DNA of 64,000 bases from the NCBI GenBank assembly GCA_032173965.1, contig CM063313.1, forward strand, positions 1,121,805-1,185,804. Reading direction: 5' to 3'. The notes beneath the pieces are model-generated. The model worked only from the letters and a program-made list of their open reading frames with translations. It searched no databases and was not told the origin of the DNA. Positions 53,505-64,000 of the stretch are shown piece after piece. Position 1 is the stretch's first letter; each line of letters begins with the position of its first letter. A program made the translations under genes and the position numbers. The DNA is from Sitta carolinensis. Taxonomy: Eukaryota; Chordata; Aves; Passeriformes; Sittidae.

Positions 53505-56142
53505 ACCATATACTAAAACACATACCTCAGGTGCAGAAGTTGGATGGTTCCATGCTTACCTTCAACATTCATTTCCTGTGTATTCTGGGATAAGCCCTTT
53601 GCCTTTCTAGAACAAGGACTGATGTTGTTGTGTTTCTGACCCTGGGGTAAAATCCTTCTAAGTGGAAAGCTGTGCTATTTTAATTTTGTTGTGTGGGCGA
53701 GATATAATCCTCAGAAAAATGAACAGTCCTGTGTTTGCTGCCCAATGGCCATTAAGGTCTCCAAATAATTACAAAGCCAGGTAAAAATGAAATCTGTGAG
53801 GTGTTTCTGGAGCTGAGACAGTGAAACATTTCCAGGCAGCCTGAGATATTTTTTTTTCCTGTGCACTCCCTGTGCAGCACAGGGTCTTGGACTTTATAAT
53901 GCTGTAAAATTACTCTGAGGACAGACACCCAAACTTCTCTGACCTGTTTGCTGGGGAGAGATTTTTGGGAAAATTGAGCTTCTTATGAAGGTCTGAAAGT
54001 TTTTTTTTTCCCAGAAAAGAGACATCTTAAATGCATTAATTTGCAAATTGTAGCTGGGGTTACAGTTTAAAACACATGAAGGGAAAGCAAACAGCATTTT
54101 GCATGACAGGTAAGTAACAATGTAGTGGGTCATATTTTCAGTATGGAGCAGAAATTTAGAAAATTGTTTGCATGGACTTTACCAGGAGGTAACAGTCACA
54201 TATTTCTGGAAAATCTTAAACCACGTGTATGTAGCTTCTTGAAAATCGTGTATATCACTCTTGAAAATGTAGGAGTAGGGCTTATGGGATGTTCTGAATC
54301 CCCAGGCTCATACAGCAGTCTTGCAACACACAGAACTGGAAATCAGAGAAAATTAACAGCATTACAACAGACTTTCTGTTCTCCTGCCAAGAATTTTAGG
54401 CTGAGTAAAGGTATTACCCTTTTCAAGAAGATAAATTGTGGCACATACAATGTATGAAGACCCAGGTACTTGATTTCTGAGATTTAGACATGGGATCCTT
54501 GCTGGCAATCCATGTAATTTATTGCAGGAGTCAAACATCCCATTTACTGTGCCCATGCCAACCTGACCAGCTCTAGGGAGGTAATTTCTTCCTCTTCATA
54601 TGTATGAGCAGTCTGTGGAATTTTTTGACTTCTCAAAGTATAATAGGGCATTTCTTCCCAGCACCATGTCCTGTCTGGTGTTAATTCTGTGCTTATCTGA
54701 ACTCAAGCACTAAGTGCTTGTTAAAGAATTAGAAGACATAAAAGGAAAGAAAAGAAATTTGTGTTGTTTATTCAGAAATCTGCGGTAAAATAGACCAGTA
54801 TCTTTAGATGGCAATATGCAAATCATACGTATTGCCCAGTTTTGCCTGCTAGCCACTTCAGCAGCTGACTCTGTGGCAGGCATGAGATGTTTATGGCATC
54901 TGATGCCTCTTTCATGTGCCAGTGTCTGGGCTGAGCTGTGTCTCAGCCACAGCGGCTCCCTTCTCTCTCTGCACACTTTTGCCACAAGTTTCCTATAACT
55001 CCCAAGCCCTCTTTGCTCATCTTCCTTTTTCTCTGGAGCTCTTTGGAGTGTGAAATAGCTGTAAGGAGGTACCAGGCAGCATCCCATGCTGATTTACACT
55101 CTCTGCCCAGGGATTGTACCCAATTTTTAGCTCTACAAAGACACAATTTTGTCGTCTTGTGACCACTAACCGGTTTCTTCAGCTCATCTCCTCAGGTTTT
55201 CCTACCCTACAGCCTGTGAGTCATGCCCTGAGTCTGCCTGTGGTGCTCTGATGTCCTTGTCTAGATAGCAGGCAGTCAAACAAAACAACATTATAGCAAG
55301 GATCCCGTTGGGGGGTGTTGGTAAAACAGACCCACACGTTTCTCATGATCTCATTAGCAGCCGCAGAACCTGGAATACCTGCCACCTCCAGGGGAGAGTG
55401 TTTATTCACATCACATATTCCCCCTCTGAAAATTACATAATGCAAGAACTTACAACAGGCTGTGGGGTAAAAACACCTCTGAAAATTCGAGTGTATCAAG
55501 ACAGAGTGGCAGCCTTATTGAAATAAAATGTTTGTTTCATGAGGTGTGCTGATTGGTTTTAATTTTATCAGTTTAAGCCCGGCCAGCATGTCCCGGACTC
55601 CACTGTTACTTCGTCCCCTGAAGGAGGTACTGCTCTGAAGTGTGCCAGGAAGGAGTTTTGCAGATTCTTACAGAATTAGACTGTATTTGTAACTCCTTTC
55701 AAGCACAAATACCCACATCAGGCACTTCCCTTCTGCTGCAAATGCCCCTGGATCATCCACAGATGACTGGGGGAGGACATCCCAGTGTTCATCCATCCTC
55801 CTAGGCTAGCAGTCACTCACTCCAGCCCTGTCCCTGCCTGAGAAGGGCCTCGGCAGTCCCAGATTCCCCTGTGGAACGTGTAGGATTACCAGTGGGAGGC
55901 TCTTGGAGGCATTCCCCAGCGTCTCTGGCTGCAGGGGTTGGCTGTGTCTGCCTCTGTGGAAGTGTGCAGGGTCACAGGAGGTGCTAAACCCTGCCTAATT
56001 CCGTCAGCGTTGCCACATCTGAAATTCACCGCACAAACAGACTCTGGGCTCCTCTGCTGCATGCCTTGTGCCGCTCTTTGTGCTGCTTTGTTTTCCAGTT
56101 TTCTCCAACTGTAAATTCTCTTGCCATCTCCACTGTAGGGAA

Positions 56143-56143
<1 letters not shown>
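53505..56143. other. Intergenic DNA, nothing recognised
   Basis: About 2.6 kb. Open frames such as 54710-55087 on the minus strand and 54125-54457 on the plus strand have no recognisable domain or exon structure. No repeat family is identified. Confidence 0.55.

Positions 56144-56173
<30 letters not shown>
56144..56173. repeat. A30 homopolymer
   Basis: Thirty consecutive A on the + strand. No poly(A) signal lies in the 40 bp before it, so it does not look like a retroposed mRNA tail. Confidence 0.9.
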
Positions 56174-56175
<2 letters not shown>

Positions 56176-56816
56176 GAAATGCGATTCATAGCTAATGCTT
56201 AGTGAACCTCTTTTGCAGTCCTGCAAGATATCTTCACGACACACATCAATTAGCCAAACTATAGAGAAAGAAGTCCACATAATGTAAATGAGCACTTTTT
56301 GTAGACTTCCTTTAACTCATAATCACCCTGCATCAAGGAGCAGGTGATGTAAAACACATAATTAAGGCCAAAGGTGATACACAAGGACTTCCAGTATCTT
56401 CTTTGTGACTGCTTGCAGAGATCAGCATCTGGCAGCACCTTGGGCCAGATTCTCCCAGGACCTCAGCTGTTTGGAACACCAAAGCACTGATTTAGATGCA
56501 AACTTGCTTTGAAACTGGTTTCCAAAGGAAGTCAGGGTCCTGGCAGTCTCTCTCTGGCTGTCTCTGTCCTTGAGGCCTCACTCCTGGATAACTCCTGAAT
56601 CCATTTGCTACCCACAGGTGTCCCAGCAGCAAACAGCCCCGCAGCATGTGAACTCTGCATGGTGATGGGCTTATCACACAGCAAGGTTGTGATAAAGGGC
56701 TGCTGAAACAGCTCCTTAACCACAGAGGAGTGAATCAACACTCCTGGTGTGAATCAGCTTCTGCTTGCTCAAACACAGCGGTGAACCAGTGTGAAGAAGG
56801 GGATGGTATTACTGAT
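56174..56816. other. Intergenic DNA, nothing recognised
   Basis: About 640 bp of mixed sequence with no supported gene or repeat, ending where the LTR-like block begins. Confidence 0.5.
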
Positions 56817-57180
56817 GATTTATGGGTTAAAAACATAGACCAGACTCAATTAAGGGACTAGAAAACAGTTCCATTTATTGAAGGGCCTTCAGGTACATTT
56901 TGGCCAGACAAAGCTCCCCTGGCACTATACCCAAGTGAACACAGGTGTTCATACATTTATAAGTCTGGTCTATTTGCATATTGGGGGTTAATCTTCCAAT
57001 TATAGCCTCAGGTAATGAAGTCATTTACCCCAAGTTTGCTCCCCCAACTCACTTTTGTTTGCATTTCTGGGGACCTGAGGCAGTGAGGTGTCCGTGATTC
57101 CCAGGCCTGGAGAGGAATTGTTTAGTCTGGTCGAAATGTGAAGACAGTAGCTAGCACTGTATATGGAGTTTAGAGTTATA
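56817..57180 (-). mobile_element. LTR-like block on the minus strand, A
   Basis: Read on the minus strand, a TTATAAAT TATA-like box (plus 56955-56962) is followed about 77 bp later by AATAAA (plus TTTATT, 56874-56879). Upstream lies a C/A-rich U3-like region. This is the spacing of promoter and poly(A) signal in many LTRs. Exact ends and a target-site duplication were not found, so the limits are approximate and the family is unnamed. Confidence 0.45.
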
Positions 57181-57745
57181 CACTAAAGAATTGCAGGATT
57201 TCAAATATATGAAAAATGTAAAAGCTAAAATCCTAAGGCACATCGCAGCAAAGGGGAGCAGGAGGCAGGGAAGGAATCATTTGGGACAGTTCAGTCCACA
57301 CCCCTGGTCTGATCAGTGCTCCAAGGCTGGTGCAGGCTTTAACATCCTCAGTGGTGAGAAGATTCTAAATAAAACAGCAGCCCAAAAGGATAAAGAGATG
57401 TCTGTGGGACCTTTAAATCTTCTCCTGTAAAATCAGATGTGGACACTCATAAAAATGTAAAATTAAGTATATCATTAGGGTGTAATGTGATTTTTAAAAC
57501 TCAATCTTTTAAGTTAATAATTAACAATTTTCAATTTTTAGGAGTCATATTTGGATTAGGAATTTTGGGTTGTGCATTCATTGGGGTCATTATTACATTG
57601 ATGGATTTTAGATTTTGTAAAAGTTTCTATTCGTTAGCTTTTTTGGAATCAAGTACTGGCATGCTGTATGGGTTAGTAGAAGGAATCATATTTTTTAGAT
57701 TTCATTGGGTTTTGATTATTTTTTGTGTTTATTTTAGGGGTTATT
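57181..57745. other. Intergenic DNA between LTR-like block A and G/T tract 4
   Basis: No gene recognised. The 17-base word at 57434-57450 (CAGATGTGGACACTCAT) recurs with one change at 57952-57968, 518 bp downstream. Whether the surrounding DNA is remnant retroviral interior cannot be told by eye. Confidence 0.4.
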
Positions 57746-57833
57746 CTTTTTGTGTGTTTTTCTTTTTTTTTTGGTTTGGTTTGGTTTGGGTTTTTTTTGT
57801 TGTTTTTTGTTTTTTGTTTTTTGTTTTTTTTTG
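57746..57833 (+). repeat. G/T-polarised low-complexity tract 4
   Basis: About 88 bp of T-runs with GG/GGG and GTTTTTT repeats, the same polarity as tracts 1-3. The hydrophobic open frame at 57439-57834 ends in it and is not credible as a protein. Confidence 0.8.
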
Positions 57834-58844
57834 AAGGGACACTGAGAGACTCATGCTGAAGTTTTTGTGTTTGAAGTGAGTTTAAGTTTTGGTTGTGCAT
57901 CAGTGGCTCCTTTTAAAAATTTGTTGTCAAAATCAGTTTTTATTGCAACAACAGATGTGGGCACTCATGCTGTGACACTGGAGCATGACCTGCACTGGGA
58001 GCAGCATGAGAGACTGTATGACATGGGTCAAACTTCTCCCAAGTTCTGCTCCCTTCAGTGAACTCCTATTCTCAAGCTCCTCTGAGCACATGTGTGGTTA
58101 GAGGACAAATTTTAAGCAGAATACACTTGATCCCATATCTTCATTACAAAAAGCAAGAATTTGGCCAAAGCTGTAAAAATACAAATTAAACACTATTTTT
58201 TTTCCTCTGCTTTGGAATATCCAAAAGATGAAATTGAAGAAGAGACCTGGGTTCTGGTACTCATGTGGCTTTTGATGCGTTTGCTGGTAAATTGTCTGGT
58301 AATCCCCAAGGAGGGTCTTGCTGTAATAAATACAGTAGAAATAACATTGTTCTACATATTTTGCCATAAAAGAGCATTTCTTGACCTTAAATTTCTACCT
58401 GCTCTCATGAATCCTGTCCCTCCACACAGGCTTGTGTGCCCTGTAACTGATGTTTTTTCCTGGTTGTGGAATGTGTGATAAATGGTAACAGGAAGGCTGC
58501 CTTTCTTGGCATCCTTGACAAAATCCCAAACATTGCAGGTGGTCTCCTCATCCAAAGGACTGATATCCTGTATGAGACATGAATAAATGAAAATGAAATG
58601 CCACAGCAGTCAGCTGTAAGTTTACATAGTTGTAACAGCTGGGAGCATAATCCAGGAGCTTGGTGCTGGTAGCAGCTGTGCCAGTGGGACCTGAATCCCT
58701 TTTTTTCATGCATGTGTGACAGGCAAAAGTCCCCCCAGAGAAAGAATGGTGAAATAATTCTGTTTTTTCAATGCGAACAAAAAAATTCTACTTCAGATAA
58801 GCTTCATATACTCGGATCATTTGAAGAACACAGATTGCAGAGGG
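57834..58844. other. Intergenic DNA, nothing recognised
   Basis: About 1 kb between G/T tract 4 and LTR-like block B. Short open frames on both strands (for example 58161-58478) lack any known domain. Confidence 0.5.
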
Positions 58845-59269
58845 TGTGGGGTGTTATAGGTTAGCTGTCTAATTAAATCCAACAGAGTCAAGCCAATCAA
58901 GAAAATTATTTTATTAAGCAAGTGGCAGAATGCAAATCAGTACTGGGTGGCCGGGAAGTCTGTGCTCCACCAATGGCTCACAAATTCTACATAGCCCGCG
59001 GTTATTTTATACTGTCCAATTTCCTGCTGACGTGTCATTCTGTGGGGTACTCTGCACATGCGTCCTCTTTGCTAGTGGATCTCCTCTTTTTTCTCCTGAT
59101 GGTCGTTGGGATGAAGGCAGCAGTTTTCCTTAGGAATCTGTTCCTTGATCTCCTGATATACATGGCTCCTTTCGGTATCTTCTGTGTTTGCTCAGTCTGT
59201 TGCTAGGGGGTCGTCTTCTGCCTCTTAGACCTTATCTGGCTCGTGCAACTGCATGTAGTTTACAAAACA
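58845..59269 (-). mobile_element. LTR-like block on the minus strand, B
   Basis: On the minus strand the block opens near TGTTTTGTAAAC (plus ...GTTTACAAAACA, ending 59269). It has a TATAAAATA box (plus 59003-59011) and then AATAAAA (plus 58909-58915) about 88 bp later. It closes near ...CCTATAACA (plus TGTTATAGG, 58852). TG...CA termini, TATA box and AATAAA in order support a retroviral LTR of about 420 bp. No clean target-site duplication is visible; the right edge may be altered. Its sequence is unrelated by eye to the intron-1 LTR family and to block A. Confidence 0.6.
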
Positions 59270-59427
59270 GGAGGTATGTGGTTATCTTACTCATTGTGTT
59301 CTGCTAGCCTTAAGCAGCTTCTCACAAACCCTCGGGTCAGAGTACATAGTTTCTAAAATTCAGTTATAACTAATTCTCCAAGATTTGATTAACAAACTTA
59401 TATGTACTTATTACATGGGGAGTGTAC

Positions 59428-59763
59428 AGAACCTGGAGAGAAGGAGGCTCAGGGGGCTCTTCTGGCTCTGCACAACTCCCTGACAGGAGGGGGTAGCTGG
59501 GGGGAGCTCGGGCTCTGCTCCCAGGGAACAGGGACAGGAGGAGAGGGAATAGCCTCAGGTGGAGGCTCAGGTAGGACATCAGCAGGAATTTCTTCATGGA
59601 AAGGGTTGATAAGCATTGGAAGGCAGGTGGTGGAGTCCCCACCCCTGGAGGTGTCCAAGGGCTGCCTGGATGTGGCTCTGGTCTGGTGACAAGGGGGTCA
59701 CAGTTACAGGTTGTGGGCTCGATGATCTCAGAGGCCTTTTCCACTCTGCAGAACACTGTGGTG
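59428..59763 (+). mobile_element. CR1 LINE 3' end, same subfamily as 1203-1642
   Basis: Shares with the 1203-1642 copy the order 'cctggagagaaggaggctc', 'cttctggctctgcac', 'ctccctgacaggagg', 'ctctgctcccaggga', then 'ggacatcagcaggaatttc' and 'ggtggtggagtccccac'. It ends 'gctcgatgatctcagagg' and 'cttttccac', the usual CR1 3' region. The open frames at 59402-59689 and 59370-59807 (minus) are repeat-derived. Confidence 0.88.
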
Positions 59764-62700
59764 CTTTGTTCAGCCATGCCATCAAAGGTAGTTATGAGGC
59801 ACAACATTGGAGAACAATTCTCATTGTCTGCTTGGCAAGTGAGGTGACAGCACCATCAACATGCTGGGACCTTCCAGCTTTCCCCTGTGTACCAGCCTGA
59901 GCTGCCACGTGTCACCTCAAGCTCTGGGTCAGGCATGGGAGTCACAATGGGCTCTCTGTACCTTTCAGCGCTCCTCACACTTAGCACAAAAGGGAAATAA
60001 AACTCAAAAAGTCTGTGACGAGAATCCTACAGACCTGGTGGGAAAGGAATGCAGCAATCCTGAGGGCATAACTCCTCCTGAGCCTTCCTGGAAAGGACAA
60101 TGTCCAGCTCCAGACAGTGGCATGTGACACACCAAAGGCATGCCAGCCTCTCTCTCCTGGAGTACATCTGCAACAAAAAACACATTACACAGAGTAGAGG
60201 TCCAGCTGGAAGGTAAATTTAAAAAATAAAACAGGAGAGAGGATGCACTTTGAATACAGATCACCTTTCCACCAAATTTAGAGCAAAGGACCAACAGATC
60301 TTCTGGCCCTGGTCTTCATTATCAGCTGCTTTGCAGCTGCTTCTGTCCTGGGATCGATAACCAGTTTTAAAGTGTGCACTCTTTCTTTCCCTGACGCTGT
60401 GTCCAGGGACGATAACTCCGTGCTTCCCTCTGCTGTTGGTGATAGGGTCACTGCCCATCCCTTTAAAAGGCAGCCTGCAGTCCCAGGTCCAGCTTTCAGG
60501 TCCTCCTAAACCTTGCTCTGCTAGGTGTTAGACACTGCAGCATGCCCTTCTCTATAAAATGGATTGTTTCTGCATTGTGTTGTAGTTCGGATACCCATAG
60601 ACTGTAAATGAGCAAATTTGGGTTTCAGAGAAGTCTCATTATAGCAACATATGCCTTTTTTTTTGAAGCAGATGGTGTTGGTCACCAGTGGAAGAAAGCA
60701 CATGGGGAACAACATGCGCTTTTGGGCTGATTTACTCTTGTGTGCTGGTTTGTTTTTTTGGTTTTTTTTTCAATCTCTGCCTTGCAATGCAATTAATTAG
60801 TACTTTTCTCTGTCTTGGCATCCTGGCTGTAGAATTGGATTCAGTGGTTTTGTCTCAAAACACATGAGTGCTGGGACTTTTCAGTGACATCCTTGACCAT
60901 CAAGTGAGGATGTCACCCTTAAGTGGCATCCTTCATCCCTTTTTCTCCCTATTTCCAAAAATGTACTGTAAAATGCTGTGGATTGCCATCCAGCAGTAAG
61001 AACCCTGAAGTTCTTTGCTGCCTTCCTTTTAGATGGCCATTGTGCAGCGTGGAATACCTGGTTTGGCTTTCCTCCGATTTGTGTGGCCCTGCCTGCCACA
61101 TCATGTGCCAGTCCTGGGCTGCTGTGACTCTGCTGAGACTCCATCACCACCATGGAGCTTGTGTAGAACTCTTGGAGAATGAGCCTGGTTTCTGTCTGGA
61201 CTCCTAGGAAAGTGCTGTCCATGAGAGTGTCTCTTCATCTTTGTGTCCTGCACTGCAAAAAAACAGCCTGGACTTCTCCTAAGAAAGCTTAGGCTTACCT
61301 GGATGTTGCATTTGTGTTGGCCCATGCCCTGCTGTCTCTGTGGTTTCTTGTCTCATCCTACTGAATATTTTGGTGCTTGTTTCCTCTGGAAGATTTCCCT
61401 CCCTTTCCAATAATTGGATTGGTCCAATTTCTGTAGGGTGCTCATGCAAATCTCAGCGTGAAATTGTGTCTTCCAATGATCTGCAGACAAACAGGCACTC
61501 AAACATCTCCCAGTGGGCTGAGGCTTGGGAAAACCAGCTTGAGCAATTTCATTCTGCTATAGTGGCATGTCATGAACACACTCATCCCTGCACCCCAAAG
61601 AAGATTTAAGCACCACCTCTGTGTTTATTCTGGCCATGGCAAGGGCTGATGGCTTTATAGGAGCTCTGCTTTAGGCCACAGCTGCTCTCCAAATGCCCTG
61701 GGAGACGTGAGTTTGAAGAGAAACAATATACAGGCCCTGTGCTGAAACTCTGCTGGCCAGGAGAGGAATAGGAAATTAATCATCCCTGCTGGATGAGCAT
61801 CTTTCCTTGGGGCATATGGCAGCATGGTCTTGACATCCAGGATGGAGGAGATGACCTTGATGCAGAACTTGCTCTAAGCTCCCACTACAGCCCACAGGCT
61901 GGAGAGGTGGGTGCTTCAAGCCTTGGAAACTCAAGATTTGATCCTAAATAAATAGAAATAGTTGTTTAAAATAAGAAAGAGGTCCTTCTCCCCCTCCACA
62001 CACATTTTAGAAGACAGATCAGAAGCAAAGTGTGGTGTACTGCCACTATGAAGACTAAAAGCAGTGAACATCATTTTTATGCATGTTTACTTAGGCTTCC
62101 TAAATTGGAGGGTGATAAATGTGAGGATTCCACAAGCATATGAACAACAACAGGGCAGTGAAAAAGAACAGCAGGCCACCAGGGCTCATTGCTCACCCCT
62201 AGATTTTTGTTTTTGTTTTTATCTGTACTCACACCCTGTGCATTGCTGAGCCTCGGAGCACATCAGGTCTGCTCCTCATGCTGGTCTAAAACCCATCTGC
62301 CAGCCCTTCCATGAGGGCAGCACCAGCAGACCAGGCTCACATGGTTGCCTGCCATATTTTGCTGTGAAACACTCAGCTTTTCTTTGTTCATAGATCCTGT
62401 GATGAAACAGTGGGTTTGTTTCGTTCTGTTGTGCCTTCCCCATACGCTAAACAACATGCTGAAACACTCTGAAACACTAAGTAAAAAGGATCCATCTGGG
62501 TGGTACTCAGTTTCACAGCTGAAGTTGGACCTTGGTTGAATCAAATTCCAGGATGCAGAGCCCTCAGGGTCAAATCTAGAACCCAAAGGTTTACAGCTTT
62601 CTTTAAAAACCTTGGAGCTCACATAGGGTGAGACACAAACCTCCTGGAAAATGTGGACATTCAAACGCAAATATTTGAAGCAGGGCTCCCACACAACTTT

Positions 62701-64000
62701 TGGTTTTGATTTGGCTGTAGTCTGGAAGAAAAGTTTCTCTTTCAGCTCTGAGGTGGCTTGCACATTTCCAAGGGAGGACTATAAAGCGTTTTGGTTTTTT
62801 AAATATAGGGGATGGGATAATTTGTGCTTGGGGTCTGCCTGGCTGGTATAAACAAAGAGAATTGCTTAAAAGCAGAGTCTTCTGTTGGCAACAGGAACCT
62901 GTAATGACATTTTTCATTCTTAGAAAGGGTAAATCTCTTCAGCATTTGAAGCGAAGTGACAAGAACAACCTGCTGACCCTTAAGGGAGAAATGACCAGCA
63001 TGAGTCACTGCTGCACAGCTGTTTTGTGCCTTTCTAGGAAAAGCAGGGGTCAGAAGCTAGGAGGCAATGCATTCTTAGATGTCTCTCTCCTGGATGTCTA
63101 GTCATCGGCTAGTCATGACTGTAATGAGAAATATCAGGCCCTCTTTTCCGGGAGCTGAGAAACTGAAGCAATCTTTCTTCACCTAAAATTACCTCTATGT
63201 TGATGGTGCACTGACACATAAAAACTGTTGCTTCAAATGGAGCTGGATTCAGGAATTTTGTTTGCTGGATTTTCCAGAAGCATCAAAGCAAATGTAAGAT
63301 TTGCTAACCTTTGCCACCTACTGCCCTCTGACTCAGGGGGCTGTTTCACACTCCAGAGAAGGATTTCCAAGAAGAGGTGAAACTTCCAAGGCATTTAGGC
63401 CCAGCAACACCTCCTGGCACTCTTTTTGCCAAATGAATTTGCAGATCTCACCAGGGTCTTGGCAAGCCCACTCAAATGAGGTATGCACAAATTACACACA
63501 TCAGCATCCAAACTAGGCCACCCTCCTGGAATGGGGCTCTGGGGCACTGACATCACACTGGGACTGCTCCACTGCAGCCAGATTGGCACTGATTTTCCTT
63601 GATTAACAGCTCTCCTGCAGTTTTCCTACAGAAGTCCCTGCTGTAGCAGGCATGAGGCAGTTTACTCCAGGGCATATTGTGCATTAGCCTAACAACTCTT
63701 TTCAGTGAGGTGCAATCGGATCACTGGATGGTGCTTGCATAAGAAAGCTCAACCCTTCTTGGCTGGCAGGTCCATGTTCTTGAAATAGCATGATGTGCCC
63801 TGGAACAACCCCAATTCCAGCTGGGCTGCTGCTTGGAGGCCAGCTGTGGGCTGACCACACCATCCTTGCCTTTGTGCAGCTGTTGGAACCTCCTCCACAG
63901 GTTATCACACTTTGGTGATAAGGCGAACTTTGCCTTCAGGCCAGGGAAGGGTTCCCCAAGCAGGGGGTGAGGTGACCCACACAGAACCCTGGCTGCCTGC
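59764..64000. other. Intergenic DNA to the window end
   Basis: About 4.2 kb with no supported gene or repeat family. A short T/G tract lies at 60747-60770. The longest open frame outside RAD23B and the repeats, 62263-62763 on the minus strand (166 codons), lies here but shows no domain. The final kilobase is somewhat GC-richer. Confidence 0.5.

Noticed and set aside
56144..56173. A30 run as the tail of a processed pseudogene
   Set aside because: No poly(A) signal or gene-like sequence precedes it on either strand.
1..64000. tRNA, rRNA or known small-RNA genes
   Set aside because: I saw no A-box/B-box pair with a cloverleaf, no rRNA-like segment and no recognisable snoRNA boxes in a stem context; a covariance-model scan would be needed to exclude diverged ones.

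Overview
This window reads as bird nuclear DNA. It carries one complete, multi-exon vertebrate gene, RAD23B, with canonical GT-AG introns. It also carries several chicken-repeat-1 (CR1) LINE 3' ends, which are all truncated at the 5' side, and short endogenous-retroviral LTRs. One CR1 type present twice (1203 and 59428) resembles copies I associate with songbirds and other Neoaves, so a neoavian and possibly passerine source is likely, but the species cannot be named. There is no prokaryotic or viral gene content apart from degraded retroelements.

Layout: 1-1650 is upstream flank with two CR1 fragments, the second ending next to the promoter. 1680-2140 is a TATA-less CpG island holding the 5' UTR, the start codon (1898) and exon 1 of RAD23B. 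Ten coding exons follow on the + strand to the stop codon at 34897-34899. They join in frame to give 1,203 nt, a 400-residue protein with the RAD23 architecture: ubiquitin-like domain, Pro/Ala linker, UBA1, XPC-binding domain and C-terminal UBA2. Intron 1 is about 13 kb and holds two solo LTRs of one family, each with its own perfect 6-bp target-site duplication, plus a CR1. The 3' UTR (about 2.3 kb) ends at an ATTAAA signal at 37163, directly followed by a 41-base A-rich tract.

From 37.25 kb to the end I see no protein-coding gene. In tetrapods the next gene downstream of RAD23B is usually KLF4 across a long gene desert, and this segment fits the start of that desert. It contains CR1 fragments (44.6, 53.1, 59.4 kb), two LTR-like blocks on the minus strand (56.8 and 58.85 kb), several strongly G/T-polarised low-complexity tracts, a TA microsatellite, A-tracts, a polypyrimidine tract and an overlapping pair of perfect hairpins at 48.6 kb.

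I did not find a previously undescribed gene system. The best leads are the two dated solo-LTR insertions inside RAD23B, an in-frame 42-nt micro-exon candidate in intron 9, and the genomic A-tract at the RAD23B cleavage site.
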